From: DATGLW01 sp035293965 | GTDB taxonomy: Bacteria > Actinomycetota > Acidimicrobiia > Acidimicrobiales > RAAP-2 | Direction of reading: 5' to 3' | DNA: 17,637 nucleotides | Assembly: GCA_035293965.1 (NCBI GenBank) | Contig: DATGLW010000003.1 | Location: 1 to 17,637 of the forward strand | Part shown: in pieces, positions 6,540 through 14,081 of the stretch | Position numbering within the stretch: the stretch's first letter is position 1 | Layout: each line of letters opens with the position of its first letter | Notes under the pieces: model-generated | Databases searched by the model: none | Told to the model about the DNA's origin: nothing | The model's input: the letters and a program-made list of their open reading frames with translations, nothing else | Position numbers and translations under genes: made by a program

Positions 6540-7688
6540 TTGGCCCGCCACTACCTCGACCACGCGTCGACGTCACCCCTCCGGCCCGAGGCGGCGGCCG
6601 CCATGCGAGCCTGGCTCGAGCTGCCGGCCGGCGACCCTGGCCGGGTGCACCACGAGGGGCGGGTCGTGCGGGCCGCGGTGGAGACCGCCCGCGAGCAGGT
6701 GGCCGCGCTCCTCGGGGTGCGCCCACGCCAAGTGGTGTTCACCTCGGGCGCCACCGAGGCCGCCAACGCCGCTGCATGGGGCGCCACCCGCGACCGGCCG
6801 GGCGCGGTGGTGCTGTGCGCGCCCGTCGAGCACTCGGCGGTCCGGCACGGCTCCGAGCGGCTGGCACCGGTCGAGGACCTGGCCGTCGACGCCGCCGGGC
6901 GCATCGATCCCTCCTCTGTCTCCGAGGCACTGGCGCGCCACCGCGCCGCGCCGCCGGCCCTCGTCCAGTGCCAGTACGCCAACCACGAGGTGGGCACCCT
7001 CCAGCCGGTGGACGAGGTGGTGGCCCTGTGCCGCGCCGCCGGGGTTGCCGTGCACGTCGACGCCGCCGCCGCCTGCGGCCAGGTCCACCTCGACCTGGGG
7101 GCACTCGGCGCCGACCTGGTGTCGGTGAGCGCCCACAAGCTGGGCGGGCCGCCCGGAGTGGGGGCCTTGGTGGTCGGCCGGGGCGTGCGAGTGGCCCCGC
7201 TCCTGGTAGGCGGTGCCCAGGAACGGGCCCGGCGCGCCGGCATGGAGAACGTGCCGGGCATCGTGGGGTTCGGCGCTGCCGCCGAGGCACTGGCGGCCGA
7301 CGGCGGCGCGCGGCTCGCCGCCGAGCAGCGCTCGGCGCGGGCTCGGACGGCAGCACTGGTGGCCGCGGCCACGGCAGCCGACGGCGTCAGCCTGCTCGGC
7401 GACCCCGATCCGGGCGGCCGGCTCCCGCACGTAGCCTGCGTGAGCCTCGAGGGCGTCGAGGCCGAGCCGGTGCTGCTCGGGCTCGACCGGGCGGGGGTGG
7501 CGGCGCACTCGGGCTCCTCGTGCTCCTCGGAGGTGCTCGAACCGTCGCCGGTCCTCGCAGCGATGGGCGCGGACCCGGACCGGTCGCTGCGGCTGTCGGT
7601 CGGCTGGTCGACCGTGGACGAGGACGTCGAGGCCTTTTCCCGCGCATTCCCGAGGGTGCTCGAAGGCCTGCGGTCGCTGCGGGGTTGA
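6540..7688 (+). CDS. Cysteine desulfurase, NifS/IscS-like class V aminotransferase
   Basis: A 382-residue PLP enzyme expected to take sulfur from cysteine as a persulfide for Fe-S clusters or other sulfur cofactors. YLDHASTSPLRPEA at the N-terminus, SGATEAAN at 69-76, EHSA with H98, NHEVGTLQP at 148-156, HVDAAAACGQ with D174, and the PLP lysine K200 in SAHKLGG are visible. The persulfide cysteine is C328 in SGSSCSSEVLEPSPVL, which resembles the IscS/NifS type. The Gln normally three residues after the PLP-binding Asp (HVDATQ in E. coli IscS) is Ala177. The TTG start follows the regulator stop by three bases and gives the conserved N-terminus; no good ribosome-binding site is seen, so coupling to the regulator is likely. 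No SufU/IscU scaffold gene is in the window. Confidence 0.92.
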   Translation: MARHYLDHASTSPLRPEAAAAMRAWLELPAGDPGRVHHEGRVVRAAVETAREQVAALLGVRPRQVVFTSGATEAANAAAWGATRDRPGAVVLCAPVEHSAVRHGSERLAPVEDLAVDAAGRIDPSSVSEALARHRAAPPALVQCQYANHEVGTLQPVDEVVALCRAAGVAVHVDAAAACGQVHLDLGALGADLVSVSAHKLGGPPGVGALVVGRGVRVAPLLVGGAQERARRAGMENVPGIVGFGAAAEALAADGGARLAAEQRSARARTAALVAAATAADGVSLLGDPDPGGRLPHVACVSLEGVEAEPVLLGLDRAGVAAHSGSSCSSEVLEPSPVLAAMGADPDRSLRLSVGWSTVDEDVEAFSRAFPRVLEGLRSLRG

Positions 7689-7689
7689 G

Positions 7690-7739
7690 CCCGGGGTCAT
7701 GCAAGCCCCGGGGGGCAGACCCGGGCCCAAGCGGGCCCG
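7690..7739. terminator. Two tandem hairpins between convergent desulfurase and ccmI
   Basis: CCCGGGG (7690-7696) pairs with CCCCGGG (7706-7712) around a nine-base loop. CGGGCCC (7722-7728) pairs with GGGCCCG (7733-7739, using the inner bases) around a short AAGC-type loop. Lying in the 65-base convergent gap, they probably stop transcription in both directions, although no T-tract follows. Confidence 0.5.
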
Positions 7740-7753
7740 CGAGCAGGCTGCCC

Positions 7754-8656
7754 TCAGTCGAGCCCGGGGGGCACGGGTCGCTTGGCCGCCTCGAACGCAC
7801 GGCGGATGGTCGGGGCTGCCTGGGCCACGAGCGACGCTGGCGGGTGCTCCGCCAGGAAGAGGGTGAACTGGTCGGTGGCGCCGGCCGCGTTGGCGTCCTG
7901 CACGAGCTCGATCACCCCGAGGAACAGGTGGGCGGCGTAGTTGCCCGGCTGCACGGCGATCGACCGCTCCACGAGGGCCCGCCCGGCGTCGCGGACCCGG
8001 GCGTTGGCCGAGTACTCCCACTCGAGGTACCCGGCCTCGGCGAGGGCCGTCGGCTGGCGGGGGTCCTCTTGGAGCACCTGGAGGTACAGGTCGAGACCTT
8101 CGGCGACCGAGCCACGGCTCACGAGCGCTGCCGCCTGGTCGAGCTGGCGGTGGACGGTCTGGGCGGGGTCGAGCTGCACCGAGCCGTCGCCGGTCTCGCC
8201 GAGCAGGCGGGGCGCCGTCAGGTGGACGACGAGCAGCACCACGCCCGCAGCCAGGGAGACTGCGCCGACGACGGCGAGCCACCTGCGTCGCCGCCGGTTG
8301 CGGGGCCGGGGAACCCGGTCGCTCAGCTGCGGTGCGCCGTCCTCGGCCCCGGCCGCCGCCCGGCGACGTTCGGGCACGGCCTCGGGCCGGGCCGCCTTGC
8401 CGTCGGCCCCGGGCGCCGCGGTGGCCAGCCCCGGCACGGCCGCAGCCTCGCGGTCCAACCGGGCCAGCTCCTCTTCCACCGCGGCAAGCCTCGCCTCGTC
8501 GCGCCGGCACAGCAGGTCGAAGTCGGCATCGCTGAGGTCGCCCGCGTCGTGCTCGAGCTCGGCGTCGCGCAGCGACCGGATGAGGAACTGGCGCTGGTCC
8601 TCGAGGCGCCACCGGTCACCCTCGGGAGCCGGCGGCGGGCGGTCGAGGGTGGTCAC
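7754..8656 (-). CDS. ccmI: CcmI-like cytochrome c maturation protein (TM plus TPR)
   Basis: A 300-residue protein at the end of the ccm operon. Residues 15-70 (RWRLEDQRQFLIRSLRDAEL, then GDLSDADFDLLCRR) match the start of CcmI-like proteins and look coiled-coil. A membrane segment spans about 126-148 after an arginine cluster, and 166-275 is helical with TPR-like spacing, presumably outside the membrane. In System I, CcmI binds apocytochrome c and presents it to CcmF/CcmH. The assignment rests on the N-terminal pattern, topology and position. The GTG start overlaps the ccmH stop as GTGA. Upstream in-frame sequence is antisense noise. Confidence 0.8.
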   Translation of the reverse strand: MTTLDRPPPAPEGDRWRLEDQRQFLIRSLRDAELEHDAGDLSDADFDLLCRRDEARLAAVEEELARLDREAAAVPGLATAAPGADGKAARPEAVPERRRAAAGAEDGAPQLSDRVPRPRNRRRRRWLAVVGAVSLAAGVVLLVVHLTAPRLLGETGDGSVQLDPAQTVHRQLDQAAALVSRGSVAEGLDLYLQVLQEDPRQPTALAEAGYLEWEYSANARVRDAGRALVERSIAVQPGNYAAHLFLGVIELVQDANAAGATDQFTLFLAEHPPASLVAQAAPTIRRAFEAAKRPVPPGLD

Positions 8657-9147
8657 GGGCCGGCCCGGAGCCGCGCCATCGCGCGCGACCGCCTGACGAA
8701 CAGCACGCCGACGCCGACCAGCGCGGCGGCCCCGGCGAGGGCCGGCACCACGTAGACGAGCACCCCGATCCCGCTCGCCGGCGGGGCGAGGAGGATGGAC
8801 GGACCGTAGCGGGCGACCAGAGCCTGCTCGATCTGGGCATCCGTCGCCCCACGGCGGATCATGGCCGTGATGCGGTGGCGGACCGCCACCGCCGTCGCCG
8901 CCTGCGACTGGGCGACCGACAAGTCCTCGCAGCTCGGGCAGCGGATCCGGCTCTCGATGGCGGCCGCCCGCTCGGTCGCCGAGGGGTGCCCGGTGCCGAC
9001 GGCCCCGCTCCCGATGACGAGGGCCACGCCCAGCACCACCAGCATGGCGACGAAGCCCGCCCGGCGCGCCACGAGCGCCCCCGCGGCCCCGACGGTCCGG
9101 ACCCGCGCACGAGCCGGCGCCCGGTCGACAACGTGGGCGGCCGTCAC
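8653..9147 (-). CDS. ccmH: CcmH-type thiol oxidoreductase, cytochrome c maturation
   Basis: A 164-residue membrane protein. The first membrane segment is at about 31-48. Then comes the CcmH domain: RIRCPSCEDLSVAQS with redox cysteines C70 and C73, a three-helix part with RRGATDAQIEQALVARYG, and LLAPPASG before a second membrane segment (127-150). CcmH reduces the CXXCH cysteines of apocytochrome c for heme attachment. The family's motif is usually LRCxxCQN; here it is IRCPSCED. The GTG at 9147 overlaps the ccmG stop as GTGA. It is the short CcmH form, with the CcmI part encoded separately downstream. Confidence 0.93.
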   Translation of the reverse strand: MTAAHVVDRAPARARVRTVGAAGALVARRAGFVAMLVVLGVALVIGSGAVGTGHPSATERAAAIESRIRCPSCEDLSVAQSQAATAVAVRHRITAMIRRGATDAQIEQALVARYGPSILLAPPASGIGVLVYVVPALAGAAALVGVGVLFVRRSRAMARLRAGP

Positions 9148-9755
9148 CGTCCCCCCCGAGCCACGGCGTGCACGGCCGCGGTGAGCTGGGCGGCGGTGAG
9201 CGGTCCGGTGAACGCACCCGCCACCTTGCCGTCCGGGGCGATGAGGAAGGTGGTGGGGGGCGCCGTCACCCCGTAGTCGAACGCGAGCGACCCGCCGGGG
9301 TCCGCCAGGGTGGGCCATGCCGTGCCCCAGGTGTCGTCGAACTGGCGCGCGGCGGCGTCACGGTCCTGGAACACGACGCTCAGCAGGGCGGCGCCCCCCT
9401 GGTGACGGCTCTGCTCGAAGGCGAACTGCACGAGGTCCGGCATCTCCTGCTGGCAGGGCGGGCACCAGCTGGCGAAGAAGTTCAGGACCACCACCCGGCC
9501 GCGGTAGGAGGCCAGCGACACCCGGGCGCCGTCGAGCGACGTGGCGGTGAACCCGGGGGCCTGCCGGCCCTCGAGAGGGCTCTGGAAGGGTGTTGCCTCG
9601 ACGGCCGGCCGGGTGGCGGCAACCACGGACAGCGCCACCAGCACGGCAAGCAGCGCGGCAGCGATCCACCGGGCGCGGTGGCGCACGCGTGGCCGGTCCC
9701 GGTGGGCGGTGCCGGCGGCAGTGCGGGCCCGGCGGAGGGTCAGCTCGGCCCTCAT
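9144..9755 (-). CDS. ccmG: CcmG/TlpA-type thioredoxin-like thiol-disulfide protein
   Basis: A 203-residue membrane-anchored thioredoxin-fold protein. An arginine-rich start and one membrane segment (about 30-47) are followed by GRQAPGFTATSLDG and the active site NFFASWCPPC (92-101, redox cysteines C98 and C101), with the cis-proline region TAPPTTFLI near 164-172. It should pass electrons, received from CcdA, to CcmH or to apocytochrome c on the outer face of the membrane. The ATG overlaps the ccmF stop as ATGA. ResA or a general TlpA is an alternative name, but operon position argues for CcmG. Confidence 0.92.
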   Translation of the reverse strand: MRAELTLRRARTAAGTAHRDRPRVRHRARWIAAALLAVLVALSVVAATRPAVEATPFQSPLEGRQAPGFTATSLDGARVSLASYRGRVVVLNFFASWCPPCQQEMPDLVQFAFEQSRHQGGAALLSVVFQDRDAAARQFDDTWGTAWPTLADPGGSLAFDYGVTAPPTTFLIAPDGKVAGAFTGPLTAAQLTAAVHAVARGGR

Positions 9756-11821
9756 CGGACCGCGCCCACCGGCGGGCGCGCCGCCCGCTCGCCGCGCGGG
9801 TCGCTGCGCCCGCGGGCAGCTCTCGCCGCCGCCGGCGCCGATGCCGGCTCGACCGGCCGGCGCCGCCCACCGGGCCACAGGGCGAGCAGCCCGCCGACCC
9901 CCACGATGATCCCCCCTGCCCACATCCACGAGATCAGCGGCTCCACGATGACCCCCACGGCCACTGCACCGGCGGGGAGCCCGCTCACTGCCTGCGCGCC
10001 CGACACGGCGCCGCTGCCGCCGACGGCGTCAAGGGTGAGGTAGACGTCGCCCAGGGCCCCCGAGTCGATGGCGGGGGTGCCGACGACCTGGGACTGCGGG
10101 CCGCCGTACTGGCTCACTGCGGGGCGCAGCATCCTCCCGTCCACCTCGACCACGGCTTCGGTCGCGACCCGCACCGGGTCCGAGACCCGGCGGAGGCCGT
10201 CGAAGACGAACGTGTGGCCGTCGAAGTGAGCCGGCAGGTGTGGCCGCAGGGTCAGCTCGGCGCTCTGGCGGAACGACGACGCCGAGGTGAGCCCCACGGC
10301 GAGCACCACCACGCCGAGGTGGACCACCATGCCGCCGTTGGCGCGCCCGACGAGCCCCCGCCAGGCGCCGGCGCCGTGGCGGGCGCTCGCCCGCACCGAC
10401 AGCACGAGGGAGCGCGCGGCCGACGCGGCGGCGAAGGCGCCGAGCCCGAACGCCGTCAGGGGCGCCAGGCCCCTGACCCCCCCGGCCACGCAGGCGACCA
10501 CGGTGGCGGTGCCGGCCCAGGCCGGGAGCGCCACCCGCCGCCACAGGGTGCCCGCGTCGACCTTGCGCCAGCTGAGGGCGGGCGCGACGGCCATGAGGAA
10601 GAGCAGGGCCAGCCCGACCGGCACGGCCACCACGTCGAAGTAGGGCGCGCCGACCGTCACCTGCTGGTGCCGGACGGCTTCGTAGAGGAGGGGGAAGACC
10701 GTGCCGAGGAGCACCACGAAAGCGAAGCCGACGAACAAGAGGTTGTTCACGACAAAGGCTCCCTCGCGCCCGAGGGGGGCGTCGATGCCGCCGGGCGCCC
10801 GCAGCCGGTCGCCGCGCCAGGCGATGAGGCCGAAGCCGACGACGACCACGACCAGGAAGGCACCGATCAGCAGGGGGCCGAGCGTCGACTCGGAGAAGGC
10901 GTGCACGGACTCGATCACGCCCGAGCGGGTGAGGAAGGTGCCGAGGATGGTGAGGGCGAAGGTGGCGACCGACAGCGACAGGTTCCACACCCGCATGAGC
11001 CCGCGACGCTCCTGGACGAGCACCGAATGGAGGTAGGCGGTGCCGCACAGCCACGGCAGCAGGGCCGCGTTCTCGACCGGGTCCCAGCCCCAGAAGCCGC
11101 CCCAGCCGAGCACCTGGTACGACCACCACGCGCCGAGCACCAACCCGAGCGACAGGAACGTCCAGGCGAGCAGCGTCCAGCGGCGCGTCTCGGACTGCCA
11201 GTGCTCCCCCACCCGCCCGGTGGCGAGCACGCCCACGGCGAACGCGAAGGGGACGGTGAACCCGACGAAGCCCAGGTAGAGGAGCGGCGGGTGGATGGCG
11301 ACCAGCGGGTTGTCCTGCAGCAGCGCGTTCGGCCCGGCGCCCTGGGAGGGTACGACACCGTGCACGGGCGCGAACGGGTCGGCGGGGTGGAGCATGAGGC
11401 CGAAGAAGAACGCCGACACGGCGTACATCACGAGCGTCGCCCAGCGGACGACCGGGTCGTGACCGCGGCGCCGGTAGCGCCATACGAGCGCGGTGGTGAA
11501 GGCGGCGAGCGCCACGCCCCACAGCAGGATCGAGCCCGCGAGCGCCGACCACATGCCGGTGATCGAGTAGAGCAGCGGCGTCGACCGGGCGTTGTTCTCG
11601 GCCACGAAGGCGATCGAGAAGTCGTGGGTGACGAGAGCCCGCTCCATCCCCACCGTCGCCAGCACTGCCCCCAACAGGATGAGGGGCGCGTACACGCGGC
11701 CGTCGAGGCGGGGGTCGACCCCCGCACGGCCGGAGCGCAGCGACACGGCCAGGACGCAGACCCCGAGCACCGAGGCGGCGAAGCCCAGCCACACCCCGAC
11801 GTGGCCGAGCGCGGCGTTCAC
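9752..11821 (-). CDS. ccmF: CcmF cytochrome c heme lyase
   Basis: A 689-residue polytopic membrane protein, about the usual length for CcmF. The tryptophan-rich heme-handling (WWD) motif WGGFWGWDPVEN is at 240-251. Other family landmarks are FAENN-like FVAENN (72-77), HPPLLYLG at 177-184 with a likely heme-ligand His, and ERRGLMRVWN at 271-280. CcmF takes heme from holo-CcmE and attaches it to the reduced CXXCH motif with CcmH/CcmI. The GTG start at 11821 follows the ccmE stop by 16 bases, with GGGAG five bases before it; its stop overlaps ccmG as ATGA. Confidence 0.96.
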   Translation of the reverse strand: MNAALGHVGVWLGFAASVLGVCVLAVSLRSGRAGVDPRLDGRVYAPLILLGAVLATVGMERALVTHDFSIAFVAENNARSTPLLYSITGMWSALAGSILLWGVALAAFTTALVWRYRRRGHDPVVRWATLVMYAVSAFFFGLMLHPADPFAPVHGVVPSQGAGPNALLQDNPLVAIHPPLLYLGFVGFTVPFAFAVGVLATGRVGEHWQSETRRWTLLAWTFLSLGLVLGAWWSYQVLGWGGFWGWDPVENAALLPWLCGTAYLHSVLVQERRGLMRVWNLSLSVATFALTILGTFLTRSGVIESVHAFSESTLGPLLIGAFLVVVVVGFGLIAWRGDRLRAPGGIDAPLGREGAFVVNNLLFVGFAFVVLLGTVFPLLYEAVRHQQVTVGAPYFDVVAVPVGLALLFLMAVAPALSWRKVDAGTLWRRVALPAWAGTATVVACVAGGVRGLAPLTAFGLGAFAAASAARSLVLSVRASARHGAGAWRGLVGRANGGMVVHLGVVVLAVGLTSASSFRQSAELTLRPHLPAHFDGHTFVFDGLRRVSDPVRVATEAVVEVDGRMLRPAVSQYGGPQSQVVGTPAIDSGALGDVYLTLDAVGGSGAVSGAQAVSGLPAGAVAVGVIVEPLISWMWAGGIIVGVGGLLALWPGGRRRPVEPASAPAAARAARGRSDPRGERAARPPVGAVR

Positions 11822-11837
11822 GGCCGCTCCCGCACGC

Positions 11838-12329
11838 TCACCGGGTGGGGCCGTCGGCGGCGGTCACGCGCCCGGGGTGGGCCGCGATGTAGGTGGCCGA
11901 GTGCTTGACCATGATCTCGTTCGACACGAAGACGTCCGACGACGCCGCGGCGAAATGGCCGACCACCACCACTGCGATGCCCGGCTGGAAGAGCTGTGGC
12001 GGCGTGCCCCGGTTGACGACGGCCACCGACCGGCCACCCTGGGCCAGTCGGAACCTGGCGCCGGTCGTGGTGGCCTGCACGGTTCCTCTCACCACCACGC
12101 CCTCGAGGCGGAAGCTCGACGTCCCGAGGCTCGCCTTGTGGGCCAGGGCCTGGTCGACCGTCTGGAAGTAGTCCAGCGCGCTCCCCAGCCCCTCGACGAG
12201 GAGGAAGGCGATCGCCCCGGCGACCACGGCCACCACCGTCCAGAGGCGGAGCCGGTGCCGGCGCCGTGGCGCCGGGTGCCCCTCCCGTGCGGCAGCGGGC
12301 GCCTCGTGCCCCACCGCCACGCCGCTCAC
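11838..12329 (-). CDS. ccmE: CcmE heme chaperone
   Basis: A 163-residue protein with one membrane segment (about 29-47) and an external OB-fold domain. RLEGVVVRGTV, PQLFQPGIAVVVVGHF and DVFVSNEIMVKHSATY are family features. The heme-binding site is H143-x3-Y147 (KHSATY), corresponding to the covalent His and axial Tyr of E. coli CcmE, so this is the His type rather than the Cys variant. The GTG at 12329 overlaps the ccmD stop as GTGA. It receives heme from CcmABCD and delivers it to CcmF. Confidence 0.94.
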   Translation of the reverse strand: MSGVAVGHEAPAAAREGHPAPRRRHRLRLWTVVAVVAGAIAFLLVEGLGSALDYFQTVDQALAHKASLGTSSFRLEGVVVRGTVQATTTGARFRLAQGGRSVAVVNRGTPPQLFQPGIAVVVVGHFAAASSDVFVSNEIMVKHSATYIAAHPGRVTAADGPTR

Positions 12330-12493
12330 CTGCCAGCCACCCCGGTCTCGGTGTGCTCACGGTCCACCTCGGCCCTCGCGGTGCGGCGCTCGCCCCCGGC
12401 TCGCCGCAGGCGCCGGAGCCGCCACCCGAGGGCTGCCGCGTAGAGCGCCAGGCTCCCGAGGGCCACGGCGTAGCCGGCATCGATGTACCTCAT
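12326..12493 (-). CDS. ccmD: CcmD small membrane subunit (55 aa)
   Basis: A 55-residue gene found by reading the ccmC-ccmE gap. It starts MRYIDAGYAVALGSLALY, has one membrane segment (about 6-24), and continues with a basic stretch WRLRRLRRAGGERR and a polar tail. This is the CcmD pattern: a Y(V/I)xxxY N-terminus, one helix, then positive residues. Its ATG overlaps the ccmC stop as ATGA, and its stop overlaps the ccmE GTG as GTGA, so it fits exactly between its neighbours. CcmD helps release holo-CcmE from the CcmABC complex. Its size makes it easy to miss. Confidence 0.9.
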   Translation of the reverse strand: MRYIDAGYAVALGSLALYAAALGWRLRRLRRAGGERRTARAEVDREHTETGVAGR

Positions 12494-13413
12494 CGGTCGC
12501 GGTCGGGCGCGTGGCCCGGCCCGGCGCCGCTTCTCTCGGTCTGGGGTCCGCCGGCGCCGCCTGCCGCGGCAACAGCTGGCACGGGCGCCACCGCGGGCAC
12601 TGGTGCGGGCCCCGCTCTGGTGGCGGCGGGCTTCGCGTCGAGGCCGGAGGAAGCGACGGCCAGGGCGCCCGGCGCGGTGGGCGCGCTGGGCGCGCCAGCC
12701 GGCGTCCCCTCAGCGTGGCGCTCGGCCAGGGAGATCTCGAGCTCGGTGCCGCCGGCCTGGTCGCGCAGCACCTCGAGGCGGTACCGGACGGTCACCAGCC
12801 AGACGAAGTCGAGGAGGATGGCCACGAACCCGAGCAGGAGCGTCCATGCCATCGAGCCGTGGACGTGAGCCTGCAGCTCGGGGTTGAGGATCGTGCCGCC
12901 CTGGTGCAGGGTCTGCCACCACACCACCGAGAAGTGCACGATCGGCACGTCGACGGCGGCGACCAGCGCCGCCACCGCGCACCGGCGGGCCCGGACCTCG
13001 GGGTCCGCGGGCACCCGCCGGAGCGCCAGGTAACCGACCAGGAGCACGAGCAGCAGCGCGGTCGAGGTGAGCCGGGCGTCCCAGGTCCACCAGACACCCC
13101 AGGTCGGGCGCCCCCAGAGCGACCCGGTGACGAGGGTGAGCGCGCAGAAGAGGGCGGCCAGCTCCACCGACGACGCGGCGAGGCGGTCCCAGAACGGCGA
13201 CCGTGTGCGAGGCCACAGGTACAGGATGCTCGACCCCGCGGCCAGCCCGCCGGCAACGTAGAGCGCCACGAAGGCGATGGCGGGATGAAGGTAGAGGAGC
13301 CGGACGGTGTCACCCAGCGTGGCGTCGGGCGGGGTGACCCACAGCCCGAGCCACACGGTGGCGGCGGTGGCGGCCAGGCCGGCGAGGCCCACCACGGCGA
13401 GCCAGCGCCTCAC
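12490..13413 (-). CDS. ccmC: CcmC heme-handling protein with C-terminal extension
   Basis: A 307-residue protein. Residues 1-215 are a six-helix CcmC with WWD motif WGVWWTWDARLTS (105-117) and likely heme-ligand histidines H43 (YLHPAIAF) and H170 (WWQTLHQGG). It transfers heme to CcmE with CcmA, CcmB and CcmD. Residues about 233-307 form an extra Ala/Pro/Gly-rich tail after the last helix, absent from the E. coli protein (about 245 residues). The GTG at 13413 overlaps the ccmB stop as GTGA and gives a normal N-terminus; the longer upstream frame is antisense noise. Confidence 0.93.
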   Translation of the reverse strand: MRRWLAVVGLAGLAATAATVWLGLWVTPPDATLGDTVRLLYLHPAIAFVALYVAGGLAAGSSILYLWPRTRSPFWDRLAASSVELAALFCALTLVTGSLWGRPTWGVWWTWDARLTSTALLLVLLVGYLALRRVPADPEVRARRCAVAALVAAVDVPIVHFSVVWWQTLHQGGTILNPELQAHVHGSMAWTLLLGFVAILLDFVWLVTVRYRLEVLRDQAGGTELEISLAERHAEGTPAGAPSAPTAPGALAVASSGLDAKPAATRAGPAPVPAVAPVPAVAAAGGAGGPQTERSGAGPGHAPDRDR

Positions 13414-14081
13414 GTGGCAGCCTCCTGGAGCGGGCCATAGGCGATCATCCCCACCGCCAGGTACACGACGGCGAAGGGCGCCAGGATTCGCAGCCACGAC
13501 ACGCCGGCGGGCACCGCGCCGCCGGCTGCCGCCATCCAGGCCCGCGATCCCGCCAGCAACACCGGAGCCAGGACCGGCAGGACCAGCATCGGCAGCAGGG
13601 TCTCGCGGACGCGCAGGCCGGCCGACAGGGCCCCGTAGACCACACCCGCAGCGGCCAGCCCCACGGTGGCCAGCGCGGAGGCAACCAGCGCCAGCCATGG
13701 CGCGTGGATCTTCAGCCCGAACAGCACCGTCACGCCCACCCACAGCACGACCTGGAGGGCGACCAGCTGCACCGCCACGGCAGCAACCTTGCCCAGGAAC
13801 ACGCCCGCGGGGTCGATGCCCGAGAGCCGGAGGCCGTCGCGGGTGCCCTCGCCCGACTCGATGGCGAAGCTCCGCTGCACGGCGAGCACGGTCGAGAAGA
13901 GCACGGCCAGCCAGAAGACCGCCGGCGCCGCCTGGCGCAGCGCCTCGGGCGCCGGGCCCAGCGCGAAGGCGAAGAGCACGATGGCGAGCAGGGCAAAGGG
14001 CAGCACCTGCCACAGCGCCACACGCGACCGCGCCTCGATCCGAAGGTCCTTCCCCGCGACGAGGAGGGCGTCACGCCACAC
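13410..14081 (-). CDS. ccmB: CcmB heme ABC transporter permease subunit
   Basis: A 223-residue protein with about six hydrophobic segments, the usual size. WRDALLVAGKDLRIEARSR at the N-terminus and the SFAIESGEGTRDGLRLS loop are typical of CcmB. It pairs with CcmA in the ABC complex that frees holo-CcmE from CcmC. GTG 14081 is preferred over the in-frame ATG at 14126 because GGAGG lies six bases upstream and the protein then begins at the conserved WRDALL; this gives an 11-base overlap with ccmA. Confidence 0.92.
   Translation of the reverse strand: MWRDALLVAGKDLRIEARSRVALWQVLPFALLAIVLFAFALGPAPEALRQAAPAVFWLAVLFSTVLAVQRSFAIESGEGTRDGLRLSGIDPAGVFLGKVAAVAVQLVALQVVLWVGVTVLFGLKIHAPWLALVASALATVGLAAAGVVYGALSAGLRVRETLLPMLVLPVLAPVLLAGSRAWMAAAGGAVPAGVSWLRILAPFAVVYLAVGMIAYGPLQEAAT

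Noticed and set aside
5927..8755. Long plus-strand open frame (942 codons) across regulator, desulfurase and ccmI
   Set aside because: It is out of frame with two convincing genes and antisense to a third. Its translation is Arg/Gly/Pro-rich without domains, a normal GC-rich shadow.
9590..11908. Plus-strand open frame of 772 codons antisense to ccmF
   Set aside because: Its composition (His/Gly/Glu/Arg-rich) is what reverse reading of a hydrophobic membrane protein gives, and ccmF on the other strand has clear motifs.
12357..12572. 71-codon minus-strand frame between ccmC and ccmE
   Set aside because: It overlaps the end of ccmC and has no membrane segment; the 55-residue frame at 12326-12493 fits CcmD and the stop-start overlaps.
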